Source: UBA5359 sp028699365 [NCBI: bacterium] (GTDB lineage: Bacteria; UBP13; UBA5359). Taken from it: a DNA stretch of 16,663 bases. Each line of letters begins with the position of its first letter. The first letter of the stretch is position 1. A program made the position numbers and the translations under genes. The DNA is taken from contig JAQVUQ010000011.1 of the NCBI GenBank assembly GCA_028699365.1, forward strand, positions 1 through 16,663, read 5' to 3'. The notes beneath the pieces are model-generated. The model had not been told where the DNA came from. It saw only the letters and a list, made by a program, of their open reading frames with translations, and did no database searches. This document shows, piece after piece, positions 1 to 7,683 of this stretch.

Positions 1-15
1 AGGGAGAGATGTTCC

Positions 16-819
16 GTGCGCAAATCAATCCACCTTTGTTTTATATCCGCATGTATCTTATTATTAACATCCACTTCTTCCCAGGCTGTCCAGTTGCGAT
101 ATAATGTGGCGGCCGGACAAACTTATGCTTATGACTGTTCCGTTACCGTAGAAGGCATTACCGGGTTGAAAATCAGCGGCCAGACCAGGAATATGGATAC
201 CAGGGCCAACGGAAAAATAGGCATGGTCATGAAGGTCAGGGAGATCACCCCCAGAGACACGGCCCTGATAGAAACTCTTTTCGATGTCTTCAGCCTGAAA
301 ATTTCCACCTTGGGACAGACAACATACTTACCCCAGTCAGCCGGATTGAAAGGCAAGATGATAGTCGTGGAGATGGATCGTCGCGGCAAGCTGATCAAAC
401 TGGAAGCGCCTGCTTTCAAGATCCCGGATATGTTCCTGAGCGCGGACAGCCTGCTGGAAAGCGTCCTGTCCTCTCTGCCGGAAGCGGATATCCAGCCGGA
501 GCAGAAGTGGGAGACAATCAAGCGTATGCCGCTGCCCCAGGGCGGCATCATAAACGCAGTAGCCACCTGCACTTTCAAGGGAATGGTCAATGTCGACGGG
601 ACCGATTATTACAAGGTCGAGAGTATTATAGATATCCCGCTCAATAAGGAAAAATACGCTGTAATCTCTTCCACACTTCATGATACGGTTTCCATGATGC
701 CCATACGGATAAACAGCACCACCAAGGTAGTGATAAAAAACGCCGATCCTAATGCTGACGGAGCTACGAGCACCGACATGGATATCAAGACGACGATGAC
801 ACAGAGAAAGAAGTTATGA
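16..819 (+). CDS. Exported protein of unknown function, beta-rich
   Basis: A 267-residue protein starting at GTG (16-18). A purine-rich ribosome-binding stretch (GGGAGAG, 2-8) lies just upstream, and the ATG at 9-11 is in another frame. The N-terminus is a signal peptide: basic MRKS, a hydrophobic stretch to about residue 20, and a probable signal peptidase I site after SSQA (residue 24). An ISAC lipobox-like string at 10-13 sits too early in the hydrophobic core to be convincing. The mature part alternates short hydrophobic strands and polar turns and has no catalytic motif I recognise. It resembles the general type of secreted bacterial domains of unknown function such as DUF6263, but I cannot confirm the family. 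It is the only plus-strand gene and converges on the minus-strand genes. Its TGA stop (817-819) directly abuts the antisense stop of the broken SGNH tail. The frame is open to the left edge, so a longer protein is possible. Periplasmic or surface location is inferred. Confidence 0.75.
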   Translation: MRKSIHLCFISACILLLTSTSSQAVQLRYNVAAGQTYAYDCSVTVEGITGLKISGQTRNMDTRANGKIGMVMKVREITPRDTALIETLFDVFSLKISTLGQTTYLPQSAGLKGKMIVVEMDRRGKLIKLEAPAFKIPDMFLSADSLLESVLSSLPEADIQPEQKWETIKRMPLPQGGIINAVATCTFKGMVNVDGTDYYKVESIIDIPLNKEKYAVISSTLHDTVSMMPIRINSTTKVVIKNADPNADGATSTDMDIKTTMTQRKKL

Positions 820-861
820 GATAACGTCGAAGAGCGCTTCGGCGATCACCGTATGCCCGGC
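814..861 (-). pseudogene. 3' tail remnant of an SGNH hydrolase gene
   Basis: Read on the minus strand, 861 to 814 encodes AGHTVIAEALFDVIS followed by TAA. This is the C-terminal peptide of the intact SGNH hydrolase at 1671-2312, which carries one more residue, Cys, before its stop. Over 43 aligned bases (818-860 against 1678-1720) 40 are identical, with an unbroken 29-base run at 827-855. The three mismatches and one further mismatch at 817/1677 are all at third codon positions and are synonymous (GAC/GAT, GGG/GGA, GCC/GCT, TCA/TCG). The catalytic-His block that precedes this peptide in the intact gene is absent. The homology breaks off at 862, eleven bases before the hepT stop. It is therefore a 5'-truncated second copy that was once under coding selection. 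Confidence 0.8.
817..860. repeat. Direct repeat copy A (partner at 1677-1720)
   Basis: This 44-base segment recurs in the same orientation at 1677-1720, an offset of 860 bases, with 40 of 44 bases matching. Together the two copies bracket the whole MntA/HepT module and its promoter. Both lie in the 3' end of SGNH hydrolase coding sequence. Confidence 0.85.
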
Positions 862-872
862 TGAACAATCGG

Positions 873-1214
873 TTATTCTCCGTTCAGCACCCGTTGCAGA
901 AGAGGAACAAGCGGAGGCAGGTCTTCTTTGGTTGTTTGCCAGACAATGGAAATGCTTATTCCGAAATACTCATGAATTATGACATTTCTTATCCCGCGCA
1001 TCTTGTCCCAGGGAATGTTTGCATAGCTGGATTGCACCTCTGCCGGAACATATCGGGCAGCTTCTCCGATAACACCCAGATTTTGGATCACTGCGTCCAT
1101 TACTATTTCGCTTGCCCGAAAATCTTCCAGCGTCATGCCTCTCGTATAGCGCTGTATCTTATTAATCGCTTCCAGAATGTCTTCTATTCTAAGTCGCCAG
1201 TCTCTAGAAGGCAT
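873..1214 (-). CDS. hepT: HEPN-domain toxin, HepT (DUF86) family
   Basis: A 113-residue all-alpha HEPN protein of the DUF86/HepT type. The family signature R-x4-H-x-Y is at R76, H81, Y83 (RNVIIHEY). In characterised HepT proteins this motif forms the RNase active site, and its Tyr is the residue AMPylated by the partner MntA. Length and the conserved leading helices (about 5-55) fit the family. The start overlaps the end of mntA by 11 bases (1204-1214), so the two are translationally coupled. The order nucleotidyltransferase first, HEPN second is common for this module. The expected action is cytoplasmic RNA cleavage held in check by MntA. The gene ends eleven bases from the broken SGNH tail, so the module abuts a rearrangement boundary. 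Motif and neighbour agree; actual toxicity is inference. Confidence 0.9.
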   Translation of the reverse strand: MPSRDWRLRIEDILEAINKIQRYTRGMTLEDFRASEIVMDAVIQNLGVIGEAARYVPAEVQSSYANIPWDKMRGIRNVIIHEYFGISISIVWQTTKEDLPPLVPLLQRVLNGE

Positions 1215-1533
1215 GGACGGACTCCTGCAAGATTCTTTGTCGTAGTTGGCGCTTTAAGGCATCGTAAGTTACAAGATCGACTTCTTTCCCCAAAAGGTTT
1301 TCCAGATACTCCTTTACATCGAGAAAAGTAAAGAATCCTACCGGCCGGCTGAACTCTACGAGCATATCGATATCGCTTTCTGCGTCCTCTTCACCCCGGG
1401 CTACAGAACCGAATAAAGCCAGAGATTTTACGCCGAACGATTCAAGATCGGTTCGATGTTTTACCAATTGGCGTATTACCTCTTCACGTGTCAGAAACTT
1501 TATGTTTAATGCATTTCCACGGTCTGTTCTCAT
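1204..1533 (-). CDS. mntA: MntA-type minimal nucleotidyltransferase antitoxin
   Basis: A 109-residue minimal nucleotidyltransferase. The polymerase-beta-fold signature G-S-x10-D-x-D is complete: G42-S43, then D54 and D56, the metal-binding acidic residues. The flanking context LALFGSVARGEE is typical of the family. Known MntA proteins neutralise HepT by adding AMP to its active-site tyrosine, and an intact motif suggests this antitoxin is catalytically competent. The ATG at 1531-1533 is preceded by GGGTGG (1541-1546) at 7-nt spacing, which supports this start. It overlaps hepT by 11 bases. A sigma70-like promoter lies at 1615-1643, giving a leader of about 75 nt, so the pair is probably transcribed independently of the glycan operon. 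Confidence 0.9.
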   Translation of the reverse strand: MRTDRGNALNIKFLTREEVIRQLVKHRTDLESFGVKSLALFGSVARGEEDAESDIDMLVEFSRPVGFFTFLDVKEYLENLLGKEVDLVTYDALKRQLRQRILQESVHAF

Positions 1534-1614
1534 AATTTATCCACCCGCCAGCAGACTAAACGTAACTCTCACCAGCAAAAACCATCAATCTTATTTTGCA
1601 AATCTCCTGTCTTT

Positions 1615-1643
1615 ATCATAGAGTATTCCATGATGAGAATCAA
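1615..1643 (-). promoter_or_regulatory. Sigma70-like promoter for mntA-hepT
   Basis: On the minus strand TTGATT (1638-1643) and TATGAT (1615-1620) are separated by exactly 17 bases. TTGATT matches 4 of 6 consensus positions and TATGAT 5 of 6. The predicted transcription start is near 1608, about 75 nt before the mntA ATG and downstream of the SGNH stop. This region (1534-1670) holds nothing else I can identify. Confidence 0.55.
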
Positions 1644-1670
1644 GGATTCCTGAGGCCGGACAGGTTTAAT

Positions 1671-2312
1671 TTAGCACGAGATAACATCGAAGAGCGCTTC
1701 GGCGATCACCGTATGTCCAGCCTGATTGGGATGTACCGGCTCCGCGCAGAAGGTATCCGGATGACGGTACTGCAACTGGCGTTGGAATATCTCGTGAGTC
1801 CGTATCAACATAGTATCGTATTTCCGATGCATTTCATGCACGATATCTATATACTCCGGCAGCATCTCCAGCACCCGGCTGCGCCGGCCTGTCCCGCTAT
1901 CGTCACGGCTGATATAGAAGGGCTCCATCAGGATAACTCCGCCGGCAAGCGAGGGGACTATTGCGGCCAGCAGCGCATCATATATCTCCCGGTATTGTTC
2001 AGGCGTCACAGGCTCCGGCCCGTTCAGCATTACGCGATGCTGATCGTTGATACCTACCAGGATGGATAGCCAATCAGGCTTCAGTGCAAGGGCATCGTCA
2101 TGCCAGCGGTTCTGCAGATCCCTGATGGTATTGCCCCCAATGCCCTTGTTGATGTATTCCGCCTTTAGTTCCGGGAACCGGGCCGTAACCTTATCGGTGA
2201 AAATTTTGACATAGCCGGAACCGAGAGGATAGCCCTCTCCCCGCCGCCCGCAATCCGTAATGCTGTCGCCGATGAACAGGAACTTCTGACCGTCTTTTAT
2301 TTTCAGGCTCAT
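1671..2312 (-). CDS. SGNH/GDSL-type hydrolase (probable carbohydrate esterase)
   Basis: A 213-residue single-domain SGNH hydrolase. Block I is GDSIT with nucleophile S17. Block II is around G57-G60 in NKGIGGNT. Block III is GIND with N89. Block V is EPVHPN with catalytic H194. The residue three before His is usually Asp in this superfamily and here is E191. Length matches small acetylxylan- or rhamnogalacturonan-esterase-like members, so removal of O-acetyl groups from a glycan is the likely role. There is no signal peptide, so it should act in the cytoplasm. ATG (2310-2312) follows a purine-rich GGGGGAT site (2319-2325). It lies 195 nt after the glycan operon on the same strand, past a weak terminator-like hairpin, and may be cotranscribed or separate. 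A truncated copy of its 3' end is at 814-861. Substrate unknown. Confidence 0.88.
   Translation of the reverse strand: MSLKIKDGQKFLFIGDSITDCGRRGEGYPLGSGYVKIFTDKVTARFPELKAEYINKGIGGNTIRDLQNRWHDDALALKPDWLSILVGINDQHRVMLNGPEPVTPEQYREIYDALLAAIVPSLAGGVILMEPFYISRDDSGTGRRSRVLEMLPEYIDIVHEMHRKYDTMLIRTHEIFQRQLQYRHPDTFCAEPVHPNQAGHTVIAEALFDVISC
1677..1720. repeat. Direct repeat copy B, inside the SGNH hydrolase gene
   Basis: This is the partner of 817-860. Here it is the 3' end of an intact reading frame, continuing upstream through the catalytic His block. All four differences between the copies are synonymous when both are read in the SGNH frame. Confidence 0.85.
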
Positions 2313-2433
2313 TATCGTATCCCCCGGATCTACAGTCTAATATAGTATTTCAAAATACCTTTATTCGTTGCCGACACTGTAATATCCTGCCTGTATCGCT
2401 ACTACAGAGAAGAAGAGCGGATGTGATTACGAC

Positions 2434-2474
2434 AAAAATATCAGTATCATTAGGGTGTATGCTCTGGCTGATAC
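2434..2474 (-). terminator. Weak intrinsic terminator candidate after GH42-like protein 2
   Basis: On the minus strand GTATCA (2469-2474) pairs perfectly with TGATAC (2444-2449) across a 19-nt loop, and a G-T wobble can extend it. A run of five T (2434-2438) follows shortly after. It begins 34 nt after the stop codon at 2508, the right place for an operon end. The stem is AT-rich and the loop large, so any termination is likely partial. Confidence 0.3.
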
Positions 2475-2507
2475 CACTGCGAATATTCGGCATCCCGAAA
2501 CTGCTAC

Positions 2508-4664
2508 TTAAAGCTCCACCACAATCACTTCATAAAGCTTCAGACATGGAATATGGATATGCAATGCGACATCAAAGCTGTAAGATAAATCATCATTCTC
2601 CCTGAGTGGGAATACGTTCCCAGGCTTATGCCCGATGTTAAGCTTGAGCGTTATATCCCTTATCGGCAGGAACTCATTTATCGGCCGGCCATCCACTGTA
2701 TTGTTTACCAGATGTATAATAAGCCTATCCGGTTCCGTTTGCTTATATATCTCTACAGCTACGGTTTTAGGCGCATCCGTTTCTATAATAGAGATACCGT
2801 TAAGCTCCTTTACCATGCGAATAATCCGCTCCGCTGCACTGACCATCGCAGTCTCTCTCATGAAATGCCCTATAGCCTCCGGGAAATAGGCTGTCCGGCC
2901 CGCGCCATAATTATTGAGAACTAACGATGGATAAGACGACAAGCCCTTTAATGGCGTATAAACCGTATTCATCTGATTCAAAAAGAAAGCAGGTGTCCGG
3001 GTATCGTCTTTAGCCTTTACCTTCAATGCGTAAGGGCCTCTTTCCATCAACTTTCCCTTACCAAATTGCAGATGCTCCTCCTTTGCCAGCAGATAATTCT
3101 CACCTACTACCACCGGGAAGAGATCATCGATCTCTTCTAGGCCGAGGAGGTCGAACAAACTTTCATTGTAATCCCCCCTCTCATCATAAAATCCGGCCTC
3201 AAAGGAAGCCAGAAGATTGCCGCCGGCGCTAACATATTCTCTAAGAATAGCAACAGCCTCTTTGTTCAAACATACGCCATCAGGCAGAATTACAGTCTTA
3301 TACCTGGCAATATCCTTAAGGCTTTGATCAAGGAGAATATCAAAGGGGATATGAGCCCGTGTTAAAGCATGAAAGTAGCCTGCGTAAGCAGAGGACAGAA
3401 ACTCCTCGCACTGTATTTTTCGAGCAGCCCAGTTCTTTACCTTATCACTTTTCTGATCAACAATCAGGTTCTCTTCTTTACCGGATCCCGGCCGCTCGTA
3501 AAAGCCTTCCAAGCGGGAAAGATAATTGCGACAGGTACAGGCCGAGAAAAGAAGACCAACTTCAGCAAAGCTTTCAGTTGCCGTAAAAAACTCTTTCTCT
3601 GCCTCTAAAAAAGTAAATATCTCTTTTACCGGTTTGTTTGCTTCCGGCTGAGATTCCAGTGAAGAATTAATCAAACCCAGCCAGGGATTGGCACCAGCCA
3701 TCGCTGTCTGCGCTAAAGCCAATTGCACTTCACCCGGCGGCAGATTCAGATAATGCCATTTCCCGTTCATATAATGGGTGAAAACCACCGGCGGATTATC
3801 CCCCGCTCTCAAGTATTTACCGGTCATTAAAGAGGCATAAATATTCTGCTTACTGCCATAATGGAAGAAGGCTTCCGCACCATTGAAACTCTGGAAAGGG
3901 CCGGTTTTCTGAATATCCCGCGCCACACGCCAACCGGACGGCCCCCAACTGCCTGCATTAAGAAAGATAATTCCCTCCGGATTGATATCCCTAACCGCGT
4001 TTTGAGCATCGGACAGGAATTGAGCCAGGGAATTTTCTCTGAACCCCAGGTAGTTTTTCCATAACGGATCTTTCCAATCCTCTTTGGGGATCTCCCGCCC
4101 ATATTCCGCTCTGAACTTTTCCCGGCAGGAAAGGCAGTAACAGGAATCAGGAAAGACCACAGGGCCGTCAAGAAAGACACCGTCTATCCCTGTCTTCATG
4201 GCTTCTCTTATCAAATCGAAAGCCCAATCACGCCAGGAACTGTTGACGCAAAAAGTCGTGCCGTTCCCGTAAAGTGGATGCATACGGCCGTAACTATGGC
4301 CGGTGCTCAGCAACTGCTCCCAGTCGGGGTGTTGTTCAGCAAAGTCATATGCATACCAGTGCATATTCAGGTATGAGAGCACTCTGATACCGTATTTATG
4401 GGCAAACGGGGTATACTTCCTCAGATAGTCAAATCCTTCAAGCCCAGGATAAGTTTCATATCCGGAGGCTTTAAAAGTTGTCCGGTAAGCATCGCCGACA
4501 AAACCAGGAGCGCCTACAATCCATTCGCAATTGATTTGCCAGTCTTCCTTCCTGCTCCGGGCCAGCGTCTCCATATCCTCTTCTTTTACACTGGAAAAAT
4601 CCGGCGCATAATCCACCCGCAGCATGCGTACCGGCTTCATCCACCACTCTTTAACGTCGTTCAT
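2508..4664 (-). CDS. GH42-like TIM-barrel protein 2 with trimerisation-type domain
   Basis: 718 residues without a signal peptide. Residues about 10-350 read as a TIM barrel of the hypothetical glycosyl hydrolase type, with strands ending RVLSYLNMHWY (94-104), DGVFLDGP (161-168) and IIFLNAGSW (232-240). About 365-500 matches the GATase-like beta-galactosidase trimerisation domain (HIPFDILLDQ, then REYVSAGGNLL). The rest is a small beta domain. C175-x-C177-x-x-C180 follows D166 by nine residues, with C139 upstream. This is the spacing of the zinc cluster around the acid/base residue in GH42 beta-galactosidases, although D166 replaces their Glu. E264 is a candidate second carboxylate. The ATG (4662-4664) directly abuts the previous TAA, and its ribosome site AGGAGAAGG lies in the last codons of the upstream frame, so the genes are coupled. 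Likely a cytoplasmic glycoside hydrolase of unknown specificity. Confidence 0.75.
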   Translation of the reverse strand: MNDVKEWWMKPVRMLRVDYAPDFSSVKEEDMETLARSRKEDWQINCEWIVGAPGFVGDAYRTTFKASGYETYPGLEGFDYLRKYTPFAHKYGIRVLSYLNMHWYAYDFAEQHPDWEQLLSTGHSYGRMHPLYGNGTTFCVNSSWRDWAFDLIREAMKTGIDGVFLDGPVVFPDSCYCLSCREKFRAEYGREIPKEDWKDPLWKNYLGFRENSLAQFLSDAQNAVRDINPEGIIFLNAGSWGPSGWRVARDIQKTGPFQSFNGAEAFFHYGSKQNIYASLMTGKYLRAGDNPPVVFTHYMNGKWHYLNLPPGEVQLALAQTAMAGANPWLGLINSSLESQPEANKPVKEIFTFLEAEKEFFTATESFAEVGLLFSACTCRNYLSRLEGFYERPGSGKEENLIVDQKSDKVKNWAARKIQCEEFLSSAYAGYFHALTRAHIPFDILLDQSLKDIARYKTVILPDGVCLNKEAVAILREYVSAGGNLLASFEAGFYDERGDYNESLFDLLGLEEIDDLFPVVVGENYLLAKEEHLQFGKGKLMERGPYALKVKAKDDTRTPAFFLNQMNTVYTPLKGLSSYPSLVLNNYGAGRTAYFPEAIGHFMRETAMVSAAERIIRMVKELNGISIIETDAPKTVAVEIYKQTEPDRLIIHLVNNTVDGRPINEFLPIRDITLKLNIGHKPGNVFPLRENDDLSYSFDVALHIHIPCLKLYEVIVVEL

Positions 4665-4892
4665 TTACCTTCTCCTCGTGATCTTATGATTACCCTGGGG
4701 ACAAACGAAATACAGCCATTTGTGTCCAAAGTTCTCCTCTGTCTGGAAAGTTGTGTCTTTACCGTCTATACTGAGTCTTTGGGGCTCCCCGGATACGGGT
4801 ATCTTCACCACCATGCCTTTGGGAGAACGGCAGTAAGCTTCGAAGGTGACGGTATCGCCTGCCATGACAAGGTTAGTTATACCTGACTTGTC
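4665..4892 (-). pseudogene. Detached C-terminal extension of the deacetylase, beyond an in-frame TGA
   Basis: From the TGA at 4893-4895 the deacetylase frame stays open for 75 more codons to a TAA at 4665-4667. It starts DKSGITNLVMAGDTVTFEAY and looks like a beta-sandwich strand series (TVTFEAYC, VVKIPV, LSIDG, WLYFVCP). An independent 66-residue protein could start at ATG 4863-4865, but no ribosome-binding site precedes that ATG. The peptide also reads naturally as a continuation of NELAAWWHD at the end of the deacetylase. Homologous deacetylases, as I remember them, continue past a WWRAR-like segment, and CGA to TGA is a single transition. The simplest reading is one 607-codon gene split by a nonsense change. 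The alternatives are a sequencing error, readthrough, or a real small coupled gene. Its final RRR codons supply the ribosome site of the next gene. Confidence 0.65.
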
Positions 4893-6488
4893 TCAGTCGT
4901 GCCACCATGCGGCCAGTTCGTTCGTCCCCAGGTGAATGACTTTCAGCTTCTTCTCCTCGATATAACGGAGGAACTCTTCTATAGCCTGACGGGCCGGGCC
5001 TTCCCGGCTGATGTAATGGGGATGGTAGAACATATTGAAGGTCAGGTGGCAGTATACGGCTATATCCGCGGCTGCCTGCACTTCGCCTGTCTTGATTTCG
5101 GTATTACTGTCGTCAATGGACAGATTATGCCCCAGTTCATATCCGGTAATGGGTATCTCTATGAACTCAAGCCGTTCGTTGCCATGGTCAGTGTCTTCAT
5201 AGTAATGATACGGGTAGGCGGTGCCGAAGCCGAAGTTCAGACTGCTGCCGTTTATGTGCCTGTCTGATGACAGCAGGTTGTTGTTGGAGGCTATGCCGCC
5301 CTGGGATTGCATCCACCGGGCGGGCTCTGAGCCGCCGTACCAGATCAGGCAATGGTTGGCTCCGGCCAGAGGCTTTAGGCCGAACTTCTCTTTGAAGTGT
5401 TCGGTCTGCCTGGCTGTCTCGGCCTGGCCGACCTTATACGGATTTTCCTGGCTGGATGCCTGCTCTCTGCCGTTATCCAACAGAAAGTTGTAGTGGCAGG
5501 ACAGTTCATGCCCGTTGGACAGGATCTTAACGGCATCTTCTTTGGATAACGGGATGATGCCTGCCTCTGTCTCCATGACGTTGATGTGATACGGCAATCC
5601 TTTGGCAGCCATCCAGTCTGAGGCTTTGAGCTGGATGCCGGTCACATCGCCATCATCGTCTCCGGCCCAATGGAAGAGGGCAACGGGTATGGTATCGCCG
5701 TCGGGGGGGATTTGATGGATGAGGGGGCAGCCGGCCTGGGCGATGATGTTCTGCAGCAGGAAGAGTAGCTCATCGGTATAGCCTGTGGCAGGGCTGTGGC
5801 CCCGGATGATACTCTTCTGCGGTGTTCTCAGCCACCACTTGTCTTTGTGTCGACTGCTGTCGTCTACTTTATACACGGGCCTGCCGTGCTGCAGCACCCA
5901 AAAGGTCTTAGGCAGGTCGAAGGCAAAGTATACGGCTCTGCCCTGGCCGTAGCGATTTACGGTTATGGCGGAGGCGACTTTCTTGCCTCCGATGAACATC
6001 CCGGCTACTTCTTCTGAACTATCCGGTATCACGGCTCGTATATCCGAGCAGATCAACAACGGCTGATCGGGCTGCACCGGTGAATGGAGGCCTTGGGTCA
6101 GTTTATGCGAGCTGAAGGACAGATAGCCGGAGATGGTGTAGTCGTCGGGCTGCTGCTTTATATCTGAGTGATGGGTATTGCCGAAGAGATGGTCCAACTC
6201 CGGCACAGCATATCCCACCAGCAGGCCGCCGCGGCTCACCCAGTCGGTGATTGCCTGGACTACTCCGGCATCACGGATAGCAGTATCGCCGATGGAAAGC
6301 ACTTGCAGCCTGGACAGGGCTGCTTCAGTCAGATCCGCGGCTTCAAATCTCACGGCGCTTGCTCCCAGTTGGCTGAAGATCTCCTGCTGGTAAGCTGCCC
6401 AATAGTTCCAGCCGGCCCTGTTGGCCTCTTCTTTACTGTGTCTGTCGTAAAGACAGGCTATTTGCAGGTATTTATCCATACCGTACAT
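4893..6488 (-). CDS. NodB-like polysaccharide deacetylase with N-terminal GATase-like domain
   Basis: 531 residues, no signal peptide. Residues about 8-200 form a GATase/ThuA-like Rossmann domain (LQVLSIGD at 61-68, ITDWVSRGGLLVG at 80-92). Residues about 265-525 form a deacetylase barrel. Candidate metal and catalytic residues are the acidic run D277-D281 in HWAGDDDGD, the pair H327 and H332 in GHELSCH, and H489/H491 in FYHPHY. They fit the Asp-His-His zinc site of carbohydrate esterase family 4, whose members remove N-acetyl or O-acetyl groups from polysaccharides. ATG 6486-6488 overlaps the aminotransferase stop by one base (TGATG), with GGAGG just upstream. A second ATG three codons on (6477-6479) is possible. 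The frame ends at a TGA that seems to cut off a C-terminal extension. A cytoplasmic role on imported or biosynthetic amino sugars is inferred. Confidence 0.82.
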   Translation of the reverse strand: MYGMDKYLQIACLYDRHSKEEANRAGWNYWAAYQQEIFSQLGASAVRFEAADLTEAALSRLQVLSIGDTAIRDAGVVQAITDWVSRGGLLVGYAVPELDHLFGNTHHSDIKQQPDDYTISGYLSFSSHKLTQGLHSPVQPDQPLLICSDIRAVIPDSSEEVAGMFIGGKKVASAITVNRYGQGRAVYFAFDLPKTFWVLQHGRPVYKVDDSSRHKDKWWLRTPQKSIIRGHSPATGYTDELLFLLQNIIAQAGCPLIHQIPPDGDTIPVALFHWAGDDDGDVTGIQLKASDWMAAKGLPYHINVMETEAGIIPLSKEDAVKILSNGHELSCHYNFLLDNGREQASSQENPYKVGQAETARQTEHFKEKFGLKPLAGANHCLIWYGGSEPARWMQSQGGIASNNNLLSSDRHINGSSLNFGFGTAYPYHYYEDTDHGNERLEFIEIPITGYELGHNLSIDDSNTEIKTGEVQAAADIAVYCHLTFNMFYHPHYISREGPARQAIEEFLRYIEEKKLKVIHLGTNELAAWWHD

Positions 6489-7669
6489 CAGCCCTCCAAC
6501 TCCCGGATAACGCTGCTGAGCTTGTCTGCCTCTCTTTTGGCTCCTTCTTCGGGGCCGAGAACGTATGCCATGACTATCCGCGGGATCACTCGCTCGGCTA
6601 CGGGACAGCTATTCTCATAACTGTAATCTCTGCCTCCGACTGAACAATGGAAGGCATGGGCCAGGCGGTTCTCTATCAACGGATGTTTGTAGGCGGGCAT
6701 ATTGGTGTAGCCGATGGTGATGGAGGTTATACCGGCTCTCTCTACCGCTTCTTTGAAGCGGCTCAGGTCGATGCCGTATTCCTCTCCGCTGAAGGTGGCT
6801 ACCCAGTGGTAGAAGGTGTGCTCGGCTCCTTCCGGTCCTCGCTGCAGCTTCAGCCACCGGCATCCGGCTACGGCCTGGTCGTAGTATCGGGCGTTTCTCT
6901 TGAGCTGCTCTATGGCTTGCGGCAATACTTCCAGTTGGGCTAACCCGATGGCGGCTGTCGGCTCGTTGATGCGGTAGTTATAGTCCAGGCTGTGGGCTAC
7001 GGACTTGAAGGTGGGGGCTCCGGCATGGTTGGCTAACTCCTGGTAGAGCCCTTCACTGCTGGTGGTGGCCATGCCGCCGTCTCCCAACGACATCTGTTTG
7101 CTGGCCTGGAAGCTGAAGCAGCCGATATCTCCCCAACTGCCGGTATATCTGCCTTTATATGATGCCAGCACTGCTTCGGCGCAGTCTTCTATGACCAGCA
7201 GGTTATGTCTGTGCCCTATCTCCACTATCCTGTCCGTCTCTGCGGGCAGCCCCCAGGCATGGGTCACTATTATGGCTTTAGTCCTGTCGGTTATGGCTGC
7301 TTCTATTTTATCGGGATCCATATTATGGGTAATGGGATCTATATCCACAAAGACGGGTATAGCGTTGTTATACAAGACGGCCATGGCTCCGAAGATGAAC
7401 TCGGCATCGCAGATAATTTCGCTGCCGGCTCCGGCTTTGGCACACAGCACGGCGGCATGCAGGGCGCTCATGCAGGTGTTCATGGCTACTGTATAACGGC
7501 TGCCTGTCATGGCGGCGAACTTCTCTTCGAAGCGCGGGGTAAAGGTGCCGCCCATCAGCCCTGACAGCTTGCCGCTCTCCAATACCTGCTTAAGGTATTC
7601 CAACTCATTGCCCCGGTAGGCATGGACGGCTAGTTGCTCTTCTTTGGCGGTAAAGTCTTTGGTTGGCAT
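6488..7669 (-). CDS. DegT/DnrJ/EryC1/StrS-family PLP sugar aminotransferase
   Basis: 393 residues, the usual length of the family. The PLP-binding lysine is K191 in SFQASKQMSLGDGG. The Asp that contacts the pyridine nitrogen is D162 in VIEDCAEA. The substrate-proximal opening LSGLMGGTFTPRFEE and the C-terminal NYRINEPTAAIGLAQLE also match. The histidine often found after EDCA-A-x is absent here (AVLAS). Family members transfer an amino group from glutamate or glutamine to a keto-sugar, most often a nucleotide sugar, in the cytoplasm. The gene follows a Gfo/Idh/MocA oxidoreductase by 14 nt, the classic pairing in which the dehydrogenase makes the ketone that is then aminated. It is coupled to the deacetylase by a 1-nt overlap. 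The exact sugar cannot be read from sequence. Confidence 0.9.
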   Translation of the reverse strand: MPTKDFTAKEEQLAVHAYRGNELEYLKQVLESGKLSGLMGGTFTPRFEEKFAAMTGSRYTVAMNTCMSALHAAVLCAKAGAGSEIICDAEFIFGAMAVLYNNAIPVFVDIDPITHNMDPDKIEAAITDRTKAIIVTHAWGLPAETDRIVEIGHRHNLLVIEDCAEAVLASYKGRYTGSWGDIGCFSFQASKQMSLGDGGMATTSSEGLYQELANHAGAPTFKSVAHSLDYNYRINEPTAAIGLAQLEVLPQAIEQLKRNARYYDQAVAGCRWLKLQRGPEGAEHTFYHWVATFSGEEYGIDLSRFKEAVERAGITSITIGYTNMPAYKHPLIENRLAHAFHCSVGGRDYSYENSCPVAERVIPRIVMAYVLGPEEGAKREADKLSSVIRELEG

Positions 7670-7683
7670 GTTACTTCTTCTCC

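Noticed and set aside
861-887. Inverted repeat CTGAAC/GTTCAG as a bidirectional terminator between the convergent genes
   Set aside because: Six-base arms with a 15-nt loop, no T-run, and it overlaps the hepT stop region. Too weak to call.
1641-1670. Hairpin after the SGNH stop as an intrinsic terminator
   Set aside because: CCTG/CAGG gives only four paired bases and no clear T-run follows.
2345-2358. Palindrome GTATTT-CA-AAATAC upstream of the SGNH gene as an operator
   Set aside because: Arms are AT-rich and short, and I could not place a convincing promoter next to it. Such palindromes arise by chance.
4665-4865. A separate 66-residue protein between the deacetylase and GH42-like protein 2
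   Set aside because: No ribosome-binding site before its ATG, same phase as the deacetylase, and the sequence reads as that protein's C-terminal extension. Kept only as an alternative.
4893-4895. TGA as selenocysteine, or TGA-to-Trp recoding
   Set aside because: I see no convincing SECIS-like hairpin just downstream, and TGA terminates several other genes here at their expected ends.
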